A stretch of DNA of 38,049 nucleotides from Phenylobacterium sp. (GTDB lineage Bacteria; Pseudomonadota; Alphaproteobacteria; Caulobacterales; Caulobacteraceae), in NCBI RefSeq assembly GCF_030697305.1, contig NZ_JAUYQL010000047.1, forward strand, positions 1-38,049, read 5' to 3'. Below the pieces are notes generated by a model. That model saw only the letters and a list, made by a program, of their open reading frames with translations, was not told where the DNA came from and searched no databases. The position numbers and the translations under genes are program-made. Below are positions 26,891 through 34,569 of this stretch, piece after piece (position 1 is the stretch's first letter; each line of letters opens with the position of its first letter).

Positions 26891-27976
26891 ATGAAAGCCG
26901 CTGTGTTACGCGAAGTGGGCAAGCCGCTGCAGATCGAGGACGTGCAGATCTCCAAGCCCGGCCCACGCGAAGTGCTGATCCGCACCGCGGCGGCGGGCGT
27001 CTGCCACTCCGACCTGCACTACATCGAGGGTTCCTATCCGGTGGCGCTGCCCACGGTCCTGGGTCACGAGAGCGCCGGAGTCGTCGAGGCGGTGGGCTCC
27101 GATGTGCGCACGGTGAAGCCGGGCGACCATGTGATCACCTGCCTGTCGGCCTATTGCGGCCACTGCGAATACTGCCTGACCGGGCGCCTGAGCCTCTGCG
27201 TCTCGCCGGAGATGCAGCGTGGAGAGGAAGACGAACCGCGGCTAACCCAGGGCGCGACGGCGATGCCGCAGTACCTGAACCTCTCGTCCTTCGCCGAGCA
27301 GATGCTGATCCACGAACACGCCTGTGTGTCGATCCGCAAGGACATGCCGCTGGACCGGGCGGCTTTGATCGGCTGTGCGGTGACCACCGGCGTCGGTGCA
27401 GTGATCCACACCGCCGGCGTGCGGCCGGGCGAGACCGTGGCGGTGATCGGCTGCGGCGGCATCGGCCTTTCGGCGATCAACGGGGCTGCGATCGCCGGCG
27501 CCGGGCGGATCATCGCCATCGACCGGGTGCGCGGTAAGGAGAATTTCGCCCGCGCCTTCGGGGCCACCGACTTCGTCTGCGCCGAGGACGGTGACTTCGG
27601 CCGCACGGTGCTGGAGATGACCAAGGGCGGCGTCCACCACGCCTTCGAGGCGATCGGCCTCACCGCGACGGTCGAGCAGGCTTTCCGCATCCTGCGCCGC
27701 GGCGGCACGGCGACCATCCTCGGCATGATCCCGGTTGGCCAGAAGATCAGCCTCTCGGGCGCGGCCTTCCTCGGCGAGAAGAAGCTGCAGGGCTCGCTGA
27801 TGGGGTCGAACCGCTTCCCCGTCGACATGCCGCGGCTGGTCGACTTCTACATGGCCGGCAAGCTGAAGCTTGACGACATGATCTCCAACCGCATCCGCCT
27901 CGACCAGGTGAACGAGGCGTTCGACGAGATGAAGCGCGGGGAGCTGGCCCGCTCGGTCATCGTCTTCGACAGCTGA
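26891..27976 (+). CDS. Zinc-dependent alcohol dehydrogenase (MDR family)
   Basis: 361 residues. Catalytic zinc ligands Cys38 (GVCHSDLH) and His59 (LGHESAG); structural zinc Cys89, Cys92, Cys95 and Cys103 (CGHCEYC...LC). The NAD(P)-binding motif is VAVIGCGGIGLSAI. The insert EMQRGEEDEPRLTQGATAMPQY and the glycine-rich C-terminal NRIRLDQVNEAFDEMKRGE fit the class III-like branch that often acts on longer or aromatic alcohols. ATG 26891 has GGGAAGGA about 8 nt upstream. It is the last gene of the plus-strand run and meets the convergent carboxylesterase gene with only 2 bp between stops. Confidence 0.92.
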   Translation: MKAAVLREVGKPLQIEDVQISKPGPREVLIRTAAAGVCHSDLHYIEGSYPVALPTVLGHESAGVVEAVGSDVRTVKPGDHVITCLSAYCGHCEYCLTGRLSLCVSPEMQRGEEDEPRLTQGATAMPQYLNLSSFAEQMLIHEHACVSIRKDMPLDRAALIGCAVTTGVGAVIHTAGVRPGETVAVIGCGGIGLSAINGAAIAGAGRIIAIDRVRGKENFARAFGATDFVCAEDGDFGRTVLEMTKGGVHHAFEAIGLTATVEQAFRILRRGGTATILGMIPVGQKISLSGAAFLGEKKLQGSLMGSNRFPVDMPRLVDFYMAGKLKLDDMISNRIRLDQVNEAFDEMKRGELARSVIVFDS

Positions 27977-27978
27977 GT

Positions 27979-29607
27979 TCAGGCCATCAGCGCGGCGCGG
28001 ACCTTGGGGTCCGGGTCGCGCACGATGCGGCTCTCGACATTGAACACCGCGGTCGCGCGCCGCACCGGGTCATAGCGCGGCCACGGCAGCTTCGGCGTCG
28101 AGGGATCGCCGTTGCGGGCGAAGGCGGCCCAGGCGGCGCTCATCTGGTCGGCGAGGATCTGCGGCTCGGGGCCTGGGCCTACGAACACCCGCGCCGTCTC
28201 GATGTTGTCGAACGCCAGCGGGATGTCGAGCGTGTGCGGCGTCTTGAACACGCCGTCGGCGATCGGCGTCTCCCAGTCCAGACGGTACATGAACACCGGC
28301 GCGGCCTGGGCGGCCTTGCGGTCGGCCTCGCGATAGCTGTCGGCGACCATCGCCGTCTCGCTCATCAACGCGGCCAGCAGATAGGTCGGCGAATAGCCCG
28401 GCCGCGCCTCGCGCAGCGCCGCCAGCAGGGCTGGCGCACGCGCGCCGGCGATCTGATCAGCGCGCTCGACGAGCTGCGCCTCGGTTAGCGTCCCGAACCA
28501 CGGGGACGAGGCGAGGAACAGTGTCATCTCGTCCTTGTTGGTGCCGATCACCAGGGGGATGTCGGCAGACTGGGCCGGCGCGTCCGGGTCGAACGGGTTG
28601 CGCGGCAGCACAACCCCGTCCAGCACCGGGCCGAACGACAGCGATCCCGGCGTGCGCGCCTGCACCGCATAGCAGGCGGTGATGATCTGGGCGGCCGGCA
28701 AGGCGTTCAGGGCGGCGGTGTCTCCCTTGGCCACCCTCAGTTCGGTCAGCACGAGGGCGGCGGACTCCGCGGCCTTGTCGGCGGGAATGGCGCGCAGGCC
28801 CGCGCCGCTTTGGACCATCGCCTTGTGGAACAGGCCCTTGGCGGCCGGTATGGCCATCAACGCCGAGACCTTGCCGCCGCCGCCGGACTCTCCGAACAGG
28901 GTGACGTTGCTCGGATCGCCACCGAACGCCTCGATGTTGGCGCGAACCCATTCCAGGGCGGAGACGATATCGAGCAGTCCGACGCTGGCCGATTTGGCGT
29001 AGGTCTCGCCCATGGCCGAGGCGAGGTTCAGGTACCCGAACGCGTTCAGGCGGTGGTTCAGCGTCACCACCACGACGTCGTGGCGGCGCGCGAGGTTGGT
29101 CCCGTCGTAGGACGGCCAGCTTCCTGAGCCATAGACATGGCCGCCACCGTGCAGCCAGACCATCACCGGCCGCTTCTTGGCGTCCGGCGCAGGTGTCCAG
29201 ACGTTGAGGAACAGGCAGTCCTCGCGGCCCTCGCGCGTCTCGCGGGCGTGGGGGAACACGGGGTAAAGCGAGCGGCCAAGTGCAGAACTCGCTTCGCCGG
29301 AGGGGCGTGCGTACATCTGCACCGGCGGCGCGCCATAGGCCGTGGCGCTGACCGGCTCTTTCCAGGGAACCGGCGGAGCGGGCGGCATGAAACGCAGCGC
29401 GCCCGTCGGCGGGGCGGCGTAGCGCAGGCCCAGGAAAGCGCTGTAGCCCTCGCCGGCGATCCCGCGCACCGGGCCGAAGCCGGTGGCCACCGGCGCGGTG
29501 AGCGTCTGGGCGCGGGCGGCGAGGGGCGCGAAGCTGGCCGCCAGCCCGAGGGCCAGCATCCGGCGGCGGTCCATTGTGAACTGGCCGTGCTCAAAGCCCT
29601 TGGTCAT
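27979..29607 (-). CDS. Exported type-B carboxylesterase
   Basis: 542 residues. A twin-arginine-like signal (MDRRRMLALGLAASFAPLAARAQ, about 12-34) suggests periplasmic export. The family signature EDCLFLNVW (129-137), oxyanion HGGG (153-156) and nucleophile GESGGGG with Ser241 are present; the catalytic acid and His lie in TNKDEMTLFL and TPHTLDIPLAF. Type-B members cleave carboxyl esters, and their bacterial substrates are diverse. ATG 29607 has GGGGGAGG 5 nt upstream. An in-frame Met at 29574 would start right at the signal peptide. It converges with the alcohol dehydrogenase gene. Confidence 0.9.
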   Translation of the reverse strand: MTKGFEHGQFTMDRRRMLALGLAASFAPLAARAQTLTAPVATGFGPVRGIAGEGYSAFLGLRYAAPPTGALRFMPPAPPVPWKEPVSATAYGAPPVQMYARPSGEASSALGRSLYPVFPHARETREGREDCLFLNVWTPAPDAKKRPVMVWLHGGGHVYGSGSWPSYDGTNLARRHDVVVVTLNHRLNAFGYLNLASAMGETYAKSASVGLLDIVSALEWVRANIEAFGGDPSNVTLFGESGGGGKVSALMAIPAAKGLFHKAMVQSGAGLRAIPADKAAESAALVLTELRVAKGDTAALNALPAAQIITACYAVQARTPGSLSFGPVLDGVVLPRNPFDPDAPAQSADIPLVIGTNKDEMTLFLASSPWFGTLTEAQLVERADQIAGARAPALLAALREARPGYSPTYLLAALMSETAMVADSYREADRKAAQAAPVFMYRLDWETPIADGVFKTPHTLDIPLAFDNIETARVFVGPGPEPQILADQMSAAWAAFARNGDPSTPKLPWPRYDPVRRATAVFNVESRIVRDPDPKVRAALMA

Positions 29608-29684
29608 GGAAACCTCCCCCAGTCACGCTTTGCGCCATGGTGGGCGCGTGCGGCTGGGGGCGTCAATGCGCCGAGGCGAGGCCC

Positions 29685-31040
29685 CTAGCGGCGCAGGCCG
29701 ATCTTGACGATGTCGGTCTCGGCCGACGCCAGTTGGCGCGCGCCATCCTCTTGGGCGGCCAGCAGGCCGTCGATGCGGGCCTTCTGGTTGCGGAACGCGG
29801 CGAGCTCGCCGCCGGCCAGCACGGTGCCCTGGGGAACCTTGGCGCCGATCGGGTTCACCCGGTCGCCGTTGCGCCAGACCTCGTAGTGCAGGTGCGGTCC
29901 GGTCGCGAGGCCCGTGGAGCCCACATAGGCGACGACCTGGCCCTGGCGCACGCGCATGCCGGGACGGATGCCCTTGGCGTAGCGCGAGATGTGACCGTAG
30001 CCGGTGTCCCAGCCGCCGGCGTGGCGGATGCGCAGCCAGTTGCCGTAGCCGCTCCAGCGGCGCGCCTCCAGCACCACGCCGTCGCCGGCCGCGAGGATCG
30101 GCGTGCCGGTCCCAGCGCCGAAGTCCACGCCCTGGTGGGCGCGGGTGTAGCCCAGCACCGGATGGCGGCGGGGTCCGAAGGTCGAGGTGATCCGCGCGCC
30201 GTCCACCGGCGTGCGCAGCAGGAAGCCACGGATGTTCTTGCCGTCCTCGTCGAAGTAGTCGACCTGGCCGTCCGCCCGCTCGAAACGATAGAAGCGCACG
30301 CCGTGCAGCTCGGCGTAGTCCAGCGCGCCCACCTCGACGGTGCGGCCGCTGGCGGTGACCTTGCGGCCGAACACCAGCTTGAAGTCGTCACCCGGCTTGA
30401 TGTCGCGGGCGAAGTCTAGCTTGTGGGCGAACAGCTTGACCACCTGGGCGGTGATCGCAGGCGTCGCGCCCAGGCGCTCGGCGCTCTCGTAGACCGAGCC
30501 GTCGACCTCGCCCGCGGCGACGGTGGTCTCGTCGCTGACCTTCTCCTCGAGTTCGCGCAGGCGCATGGCGCCGTCGAAGGTGCGCGACAGGGTGATGGCG
30601 CTGGCAGGGCCCGTGCGCAGCGAAAGACCGATCAGGCGGGCCGGCCCGCGCTGGCCGCGGGGGCGCGCGACGGCGGCGTCGAACGCCATGCCGGCCTTGA
30701 TGTGCACGGTGTCCATGGCCTCGGCCAGGGTCTCGACCGCGGCGCGGGCTTCGTCGGGGGCTACGCCGGCGCGCTGCACGGCGCTTTCCAGGGTCTCGCC
30801 GGCCTGGATCTTGACCGGGATCTTCTCGGGGCGGGCGAAGCCAGGCTGGGCCTCGGCGTGGGCGAAGGCGGCGTGCTCAAGGGCGGCGCTCTGCGCCGGA
30901 TCGGTGGGCGCGCGTTCGGCGACGATGCGTTCGCCAGTGGCCAGCTTCCAGCCGGCGGCAAGCGCCAGGGCGATCGCCGCGCCGGCGAGCAGCTTTGGCG
31001 CATAGCGCATGGCCGAGCGCCGGGGATCGAATTCCTGCAT
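29685..31040 (-). CDS. M23 (LytM) family peptidoglycan endopeptidase, membrane-anchored
   Basis: 451 residues. An N-terminal membrane helix (about 14-33) follows a short basic segment (DPRRSAMRYAPK). The periplasmic linker has SPR/LysM-like elements (IPVKIQAGETLESAVQRAGV) and a Csd3/OapA-type middle domain (DFARDIKPGDDFKLVFG). The C-terminal LytM domain has the zinc ligands in YTRAHQGVDFGAGTGTPI and HLHYEVW. It probably cuts or helps to cut peptide crosslinks. Start ATG 31040 with GGAAG 4 nt upstream is preferred over an in-frame start at 31154. The 155-bp leader to the ArsC gene is non-coding. Confidence 0.88.
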   Translation of the reverse strand: MQEFDPRRSAMRYAPKLLAGAAIALALAAGWKLATGERIVAERAPTDPAQSAALEHAAFAHAEAQPGFARPEKIPVKIQAGETLESAVQRAGVAPDEARAAVETLAEAMDTVHIKAGMAFDAAVARPRGQRGPARLIGLSLRTGPASAITLSRTFDGAMRLRELEEKVSDETTVAAGEVDGSVYESAERLGATPAITAQVVKLFAHKLDFARDIKPGDDFKLVFGRKVTASGRTVEVGALDYAELHGVRFYRFERADGQVDYFDEDGKNIRGFLLRTPVDGARITSTFGPRRHPVLGYTRAHQGVDFGAGTGTPILAAGDGVVLEARRWSGYGNWLRIRHAGGWDTGYGHISRYAKGIRPGMRVRQGQVVAYVGSTGLATGPHLHYEVWRNGDRVNPIGAKVPQGTVLAGGELAAFRNQKARIDGLLAAQEDGARQLASAETDIVKIGLRR

Positions 31041-31195
31041 GGTGCTTCCGTTCTGAAAACGCCGACCCGTCCCTCTTGCAGGGATCGGGCCGAACCACCT
31101 CTTCGCCCCCTTGAAGAGGCGCAGACCATGCTGGAGCGGTATGGTTAACGGCAAGTAAGGACCCGGTGGAGAGTCCTTTTGTCACAGGGCAGGTT

Positions 31196-31549
31196 TCAGA
31201 GCAGTTCCAAGGCCTTCTCGGCGGGGCGGCACAGGGCGACGCCCTTGGACGTGGCCACGATCGGACGCTCCACGAGGATCGGTTCGCGGGTCATGGCCTC
31301 GAGGATCTTGTCGTCGGACGCCGCGGGATCGGTCAAGCCCAGGGCCTCGGCGTTAGTGCCGCGCGCGCGCAGCACGTCGCGCGGCTTGGCGCCCATGCGC
31401 GCCAGCAGGCCTTTGAGCTGATCCTGCGTCCAACCGACCTTCAGGTACTCGACCACGGTGGGCTCGACGCCCTTCTCGCGCAGCAGGGCGAGGGTGTTGC
31501 GCGACGTGCCGCAGGACGGGTTATGGTAGATGACGACGTCGGAGCTCAT
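31196..31549 (-). CDS. ArsC-family reductase (glutaredoxin-type arsenate reductase)
   Basis: 117 residues with a thioredoxin fold. The active Cys13 lies in YHNPSCGTSRNTLALL, the arginines of the arsenate-binding set are in KPRDVLRARGTNAEALGL and the RPIV motif in LVERPIVATSKGVALCRP. This matches the glutathione/glutaredoxin-linked ArsC family; without arsR or an arsenite pump nearby, the physiological substrate may not be arsenate. I place the start at ATG 31549; a longer in-frame ORF to 31612 has no Shine-Dalgarno. It is followed 155 bp later by the M23 gene on the same strand. Confidence 0.88.
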   Translation of the reverse strand: MSSDVVIYHNPSCGTSRNTLALLREKGVEPTVVEYLKVGWTQDQLKGLLARMGAKPRDVLRARGTNAEALGLTDPAASDDKILEAMTREPILVERPIVATSKGVALCRPAEKALELL

Positions 31550-31622
31550 GGCCTTGTCCCTTGCGCGATCGATGACCGCTGCGTTTTGCCACGCACCCTC
31601 GGGCCCGGGCAACGCGGAAGCG

Positions 31623-32252
31623 CTAGAGGCGGCCCGGCGCCGCCAGCGACGGCCAGCCGGCGTACCAACCTGAATGATCAGCGTCGTGGCCGTCTCTGCC
31701 GGGCTTGGTGAGACAGCCTTTCGGTGCGATGAAGCTGTCGATGCGACGCACAGGATCCTCGCGCCAACCGATGTTGAACGCGGCTAGCTTGGGGAAGAAC
31801 TGCAGGCTGGAATAGGGCAGGTGGTCGTGGATCCACCAGGCGAGCGCCCGCCAGTCCTCACCAGCGGCGTATCGGTCGGCGAACCAGGGAATGACGATGG
31901 AGGCCTTGGCGCCGATCCGCCCGGCGGCGTCGCGACGGTCCCAGATGTGGCCGGCGTGGTTCGCCTCGTTGCTGGCGCAGTTGAAGCCGTTGGCGTTGCC
32001 GAAGGCGTTCACCGCCGGCGAGCGATAGGCCGAACGGATGGCGACGCGGCCGAACGTGGCGTTCAGCGGCTCCAGCAGGGTCTCGCAGAGCTGGCGACCG
32101 GCGGCGATGGCCAGGTCGGGATCCTCGGGGATGTTGCGCAGGCCGTGCAGTGCGGCGATCTCGCTGTAGAGGAAATCGCGCAGGTAGAAGTTGGCCGACA
32201 GCCGGACCCGTCCCAGGTCCTCCAGGCCGGCGACGCTGGCGGGCGAACGCAT
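31623..32252 (-). CDS. M15 peptidase-like protein with altered zinc residues
   Basis: 209 residues, no signal peptide. The N-terminal VRLSANFYLRDFLYSEIAALHGLRNIPEDPDLAIAAGRQLCETLLEPL and RSAYRSPAVNA (73-83) look like the D-Ala-D-Ala carboxypeptidase (M15) fold. At the first metal site the pattern is EANHAGHIWD (96-105), where the usual His of SxHxxGxAxD aligns with Asn98. At the second site FNIGW (159-163) has Asn where His is expected. The protein may be a non-catalytic binder or a divergent family. ATG 32252 with GGAG 6 nt upstream is chosen over the GTG at 32264. It follows ctrA on the same strand by 68 bp. Confidence 0.65.
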   Translation of the reverse strand: MRSPASVAGLEDLGRVRLSANFYLRDFLYSEIAALHGLRNIPEDPDLAIAAGRQLCETLLEPLNATFGRVAIRSAYRSPAVNAFGNANGFNCASNEANHAGHIWDRRDAAGRIGAKASIVIPWFADRYAAGEDWRALAWWIHDHLPYSSLQFFPKLAAFNIGWREDPVRRIDSFIAPKGCLTKPGRDGHDADHSGWYAGWPSLAAPGRL

Positions 32253-32320
32253 GGTGCTCTCCACAAACGAAAACGCCCGCCGAGGGCGGGCGTCGACGTC
32301 GGTCGGAGGCCTGAGAAGCC

Positions 32321-33016
32321 TCAGGCCGCGACTTGGGCTTCCTGCGGGTCGCGCAGGACGTAGCCGCGTCCCCAGACCGTTTCGATGTGGTGCTTGCCGT
32401 CGGCCGCGGCAGCCAGCTTCTTGCGCAGCTTGCAGATGAACACGTCGATGATTTTCAGCTCGGGTTCGTCCATGCCGCCGTAGAGGTGGTTGAGGAACAT
32501 CTCCTTCGTGAGCGTCGTGCCCTTACGAAGCGAGAGCAGCTCCAGCATCTGGTATTCCTTGCCCGTCAGGTGGACGCGCAGGCCGTTCACTTCCACGGTC
32601 TTGGCGTCGAGGTTGACGGTGATGTCGCCGGTGCGGATGACCGACTGCGCATGGCCCTTGGAGCGACGGACCACGGCGTGGATGCGGGCGACCAGTTCAT
32701 CCTTGTGGAACGGCTTGGTCATGTAGTCGTCGGCGCCGCCGGAGAAGGTCTTCACCTTGGTGTCGATCTCGGCCGAACCGGACAGGATCATGATCGGCGT
32801 ATTGACCTTCGCCACACGCAGAGTGCGCAGGACGTCGAGTCCGCTCATGTCTGGGAGATTGAGGTCCAGGAGGATCAGATCGTAGTCGTAGATCTTGCCC
32901 AGATCGACGCCTTCTTCACCAAGGTCCGTCGTATAGACGTTGAACCCTTCGGACTTCAGCATCAATTCGATGCTTTGCGCTGTGGCGCTGTCGTCCTCGA
33001 TTAACAACACGCGCAT
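32321..33016 (-). CDS. ctrA: Cell-cycle response regulator CtrA
   Basis: Master cell-cycle regulator of Caulobacterales; a DNA-binding response regulator phosphorylated via CckA-ChpT. 231 residues, exactly the expected length. The receiver domain (1-120) has acidic Asp8/Asp9, phospho-acceptor Asp51 in [13 protein letters not shown], and Lys in [10 protein letters not shown]. The winged-helix output domain (about 125-225) has [17 protein letters not shown] and [12 protein letters not shown]...[14 protein letters not shown] (here IETVWGRGY). The C-terminal Val-Ala-Ala matches the ClpXP degradation signal known for CtrA. ATG 33016 has AGGAGG (33028-33023) 6 nt upstream. Confidence 0.98.
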   Translation of the reverse strand: MRVLLIEDDSATAQSIELMLKSEGFNVYTTDLGEEGVDLGKIYDYDLILLDLNLPDMSGLDVLRTLRVAKVNTPIMILSGSAEIDTKVKTFSGGADDYMTKPFHKDELVARIHAVVRRSKGHAQSVIRTGDITVNLDAKTVEVNGLRVHLTGKEYQMLELLSLRKGTTLTKEMFLNHLYGGMDEPELKIIDVFICKLRKKLAAAADGKHHIETVWGRGYVLRDPQEAQVAA

Positions 33017-33337
33017 CGCATCCTCCTAGCACGCCTTAGGCGTGAGCCCTGTCCACTGCTGGGATTCACCCAGACCCTCGCCGTTAACTTGCGCGCGAGT
33101 TAATTTATGACTGGTTAATAGTGAAATCCCACTGACCGAATCGTTAATACGATTTCGATTCACCCGGCAAGCGCGGCGGGGGAGGCGTCGAGTCGCACCT
33201 GGGATGAATCTTTCGTGATCAGGTTGTAGGAAGCTGAGCCCTGCGGCCTTTCGCAGAACGCTGGCACGGAACGCCGGGAGCCGCCGGACCGTTCTGGCAG
33301 CGCCAGGGGCGGCCAAGTCGAAGGGGACTGTTACGCG
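33017..33337. promoter_or_regulatory. ctrA upstream control region (GANTC and TTAAC sites)
   Basis: 321 bp without a coding frame between divergent ctrA and the SDR gene. Five GANTC sites (CcrM methylation targets) lie at 33063-33067, 33138-33142, 33157-33161, 33190-33194 and 33206-33210. Four TTAAC half-sites read in the ctrA direction at 33147-33143, 33118-33114, 33103-33099 and 33087-33083. A near CtrA box, TTTA-N7-TTAA, spans 33104-33118. An inverted repeat AATCGT-TAAT-ACGATT (33139-33154) overlaps one GANTC. In C. crescentus, ctrA is controlled by methylation of GANTC at P1 and by CtrA itself at P2, so the pattern fits autoregulation. Confidence 0.75.
33030..33044 (-). promoter_or_regulatory. 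Hairpin next to the ctrA Shine-Dalgarno
   Basis: In the ctrA mRNA sense, CACGCC-TAA-GGCGTG forms a 6-bp perfect stem (33044-33030) that ends 1 nt before the AGGAGG at 33028-33023. It could affect ribosome access or 5'-end stability. Not known to me from other species. Confidence 0.5.
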
Positions 33338-34480
33338 ATGCATGTGAAGCTCAAGCCGCTTTCGCAGCAGGTGATCGTGATCACCGGCGCAAGCTCTGGG
33401 ATCGGCCTGGCGACAGCCCGCATGGCGGTGAAGGCGGGCGCGGCTGTGGTGCTCACTTCCCGTAACGACGCGGCGTTGCGCCGCATCTGTGACGAGCTCA
33501 ATGCGGCCGGCGGGCGCGCGCACCCGGTGGTGGGCGATGTCGGCGACCCCGAGGACGTAGGCAAGATCGCCCGCGCGGCCATCGCCCGGTTTGGCGGCTT
33601 CGACACGTGGGTCAATGACGCCGGCGTCGGCGTCTATGGCGAGCTCGCCGATCTCGACCACGCCGACCACGAGCAGCTGTTCCGCACCAACTACTTCGGC
33701 GTCGTCAACGGCTCGATGGAGGCGATCAAGCATCTGCGCACAAAGCGCGGCGGCGGCGCCCTGATCAATGTGGGCTCGGTGCTGTCCGACGTCGCCGCGC
33801 CGATGCTGGGGGCCTACTCGGCGTCCAAGCATGCGGTGAAGGGCTTCACCGACGCGCTGCGCATGGAGCTGCGCAACGCCAAGGCGCCGGTCTCGGTGAC
33901 CCTGATCAAGCCCAGCAGCATCAACTCGCCGTTCGCCGACCACGCCCGCAACAACATGGACAAGCCGGCGCGCGTGCCGCCGCCTGTCTACACCCCGGAA
34001 GTGGTCGCCGAGGCGATCCTGTACGCCGCCCAGCATCCGGTGCGCGACATCACGGTGGGCGGCACTGGGCGTCAGATGACCTTGGCTGGGGGCGCCGCAC
34101 CCGGCGTCGCCGACCGGGTGTTCTCGGCGCTCCTGCCGACCCTCTCCAAGCGCTCAGGCGTAAAGCCCTCAGGCGACAACCTCTATGGCCCAGGCGACGA
34201 CGGCGAGGTGCGGACCAGCGCCTATGGCGGCCGCGGATTCAGCGTCTACACCCAGAGCCGCCAGCATCCGGCGCTGACCGCGGCGGTGGGCGGGCTGATC
34301 GTCGCAGGGGTGGCGGCCTACTTCGCCCGCGGCGTGCTGTCGCGCACCGCCCGTCCGGCGATCGCGCGCGCCGTTCGCCCCTTCGTCGTGCGTGCGGCGC
34401 TGCGCAAGCCGATGGGCGCGGCCCGTTTCGCCGTGCGCCATCCGAGGCAAGCCGTGAAGATCGCCAAGGCCCTGCGCTAG
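33338..34480 (+). CDS. Short-chain dehydrogenase/reductase with C-terminal membrane segment
   Basis: 380 residues, longer than a classical SDR (about 250). Cofactor motif TGASSGIG (17-24), VNDAG (92-96, Asp in place of the second Asn), catalytic Ser147, Tyr160 and Lys164 (YSASKHA). After about residue 250 there is an added region with a Gly-rich linker (GDNLYGPGDDGEVRTSAYGGRGF) and a hydrophobic helix (about 307-329, ALTAAVGGLIVAGVAAYFARGVL), followed by a very basic tail. This suggests membrane association. Substrate unknown. The Shine-Dalgarno is weak (AAGGGG 11 nt upstream). It is divergent from ctrA and shares its upstream region. Confidence 0.88.
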   Translation: MHVKLKPLSQQVIVITGASSGIGLATARMAVKAGAAVVLTSRNDAALRRICDELNAAGGRAHPVVGDVGDPEDVGKIARAAIARFGGFDTWVNDAGVGVYGELADLDHADHEQLFRTNYFGVVNGSMEAIKHLRTKRGGGALINVGSVLSDVAAPMLGAYSASKHAVKGFTDALRMELRNAKAPVSVTLIKPSSINSPFADHARNNMDKPARVPPPVYTPEVVAEAILYAAQHPVRDITVGGTGRQMTLAGGAAPGVADRVFSALLPTLSKRSGVKPSGDNLYGPGDDGEVRTSAYGGRGFSVYTQSRQHPALTAAVGGLIVAGVAAYFARGVLSRTARPAIARAVRPFVVRAALRKPMGAARFAVRHPRQAVKIAKALR

Positions 34481-34483
34481 GCA

Positions 34484-34498
34484 TCCCCCGTAGGGGGA
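34484..34498. terminator. Hairpin after the SDR gene
   Basis: TCCCCC-GTA-GGGGGA forms a 6-bp GC-rich stem starting 4 nt after the SDR stop. No T-tract follows, so Rho-independent termination is uncertain. Confidence 0.45.
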
Positions 34499-34503
34499 AC
34501 GGC

Positions 34504-34557
34504 CGTGAAGTCTTCACGCCAAGTTAAGGCGGCAGGGGCGAGTCTGGAGGCTGAATC
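34504..34557 (+). promoter_or_regulatory. Putative CtrA-controlled fliI promoter
   Basis: TTCA-N7-TTAA (34513-34527) matches the CtrA box TTAA-N7-TTAA at seven of eight positions and lies about 43 bp before the fliI start. Two GANTC sites follow at 34540-34544 and 34553-34557. A 7-bp inverted repeat, CGTGAAG-T-CTTCACG (34504-34518), overlaps the left half of the box. In C. crescentus early flagellar genes are CtrA-activated, so control by the neighbouring ctrA product is likely. Confidence 0.5.
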
Positions 34558-34569
34558 CGGAGCGCCTCC

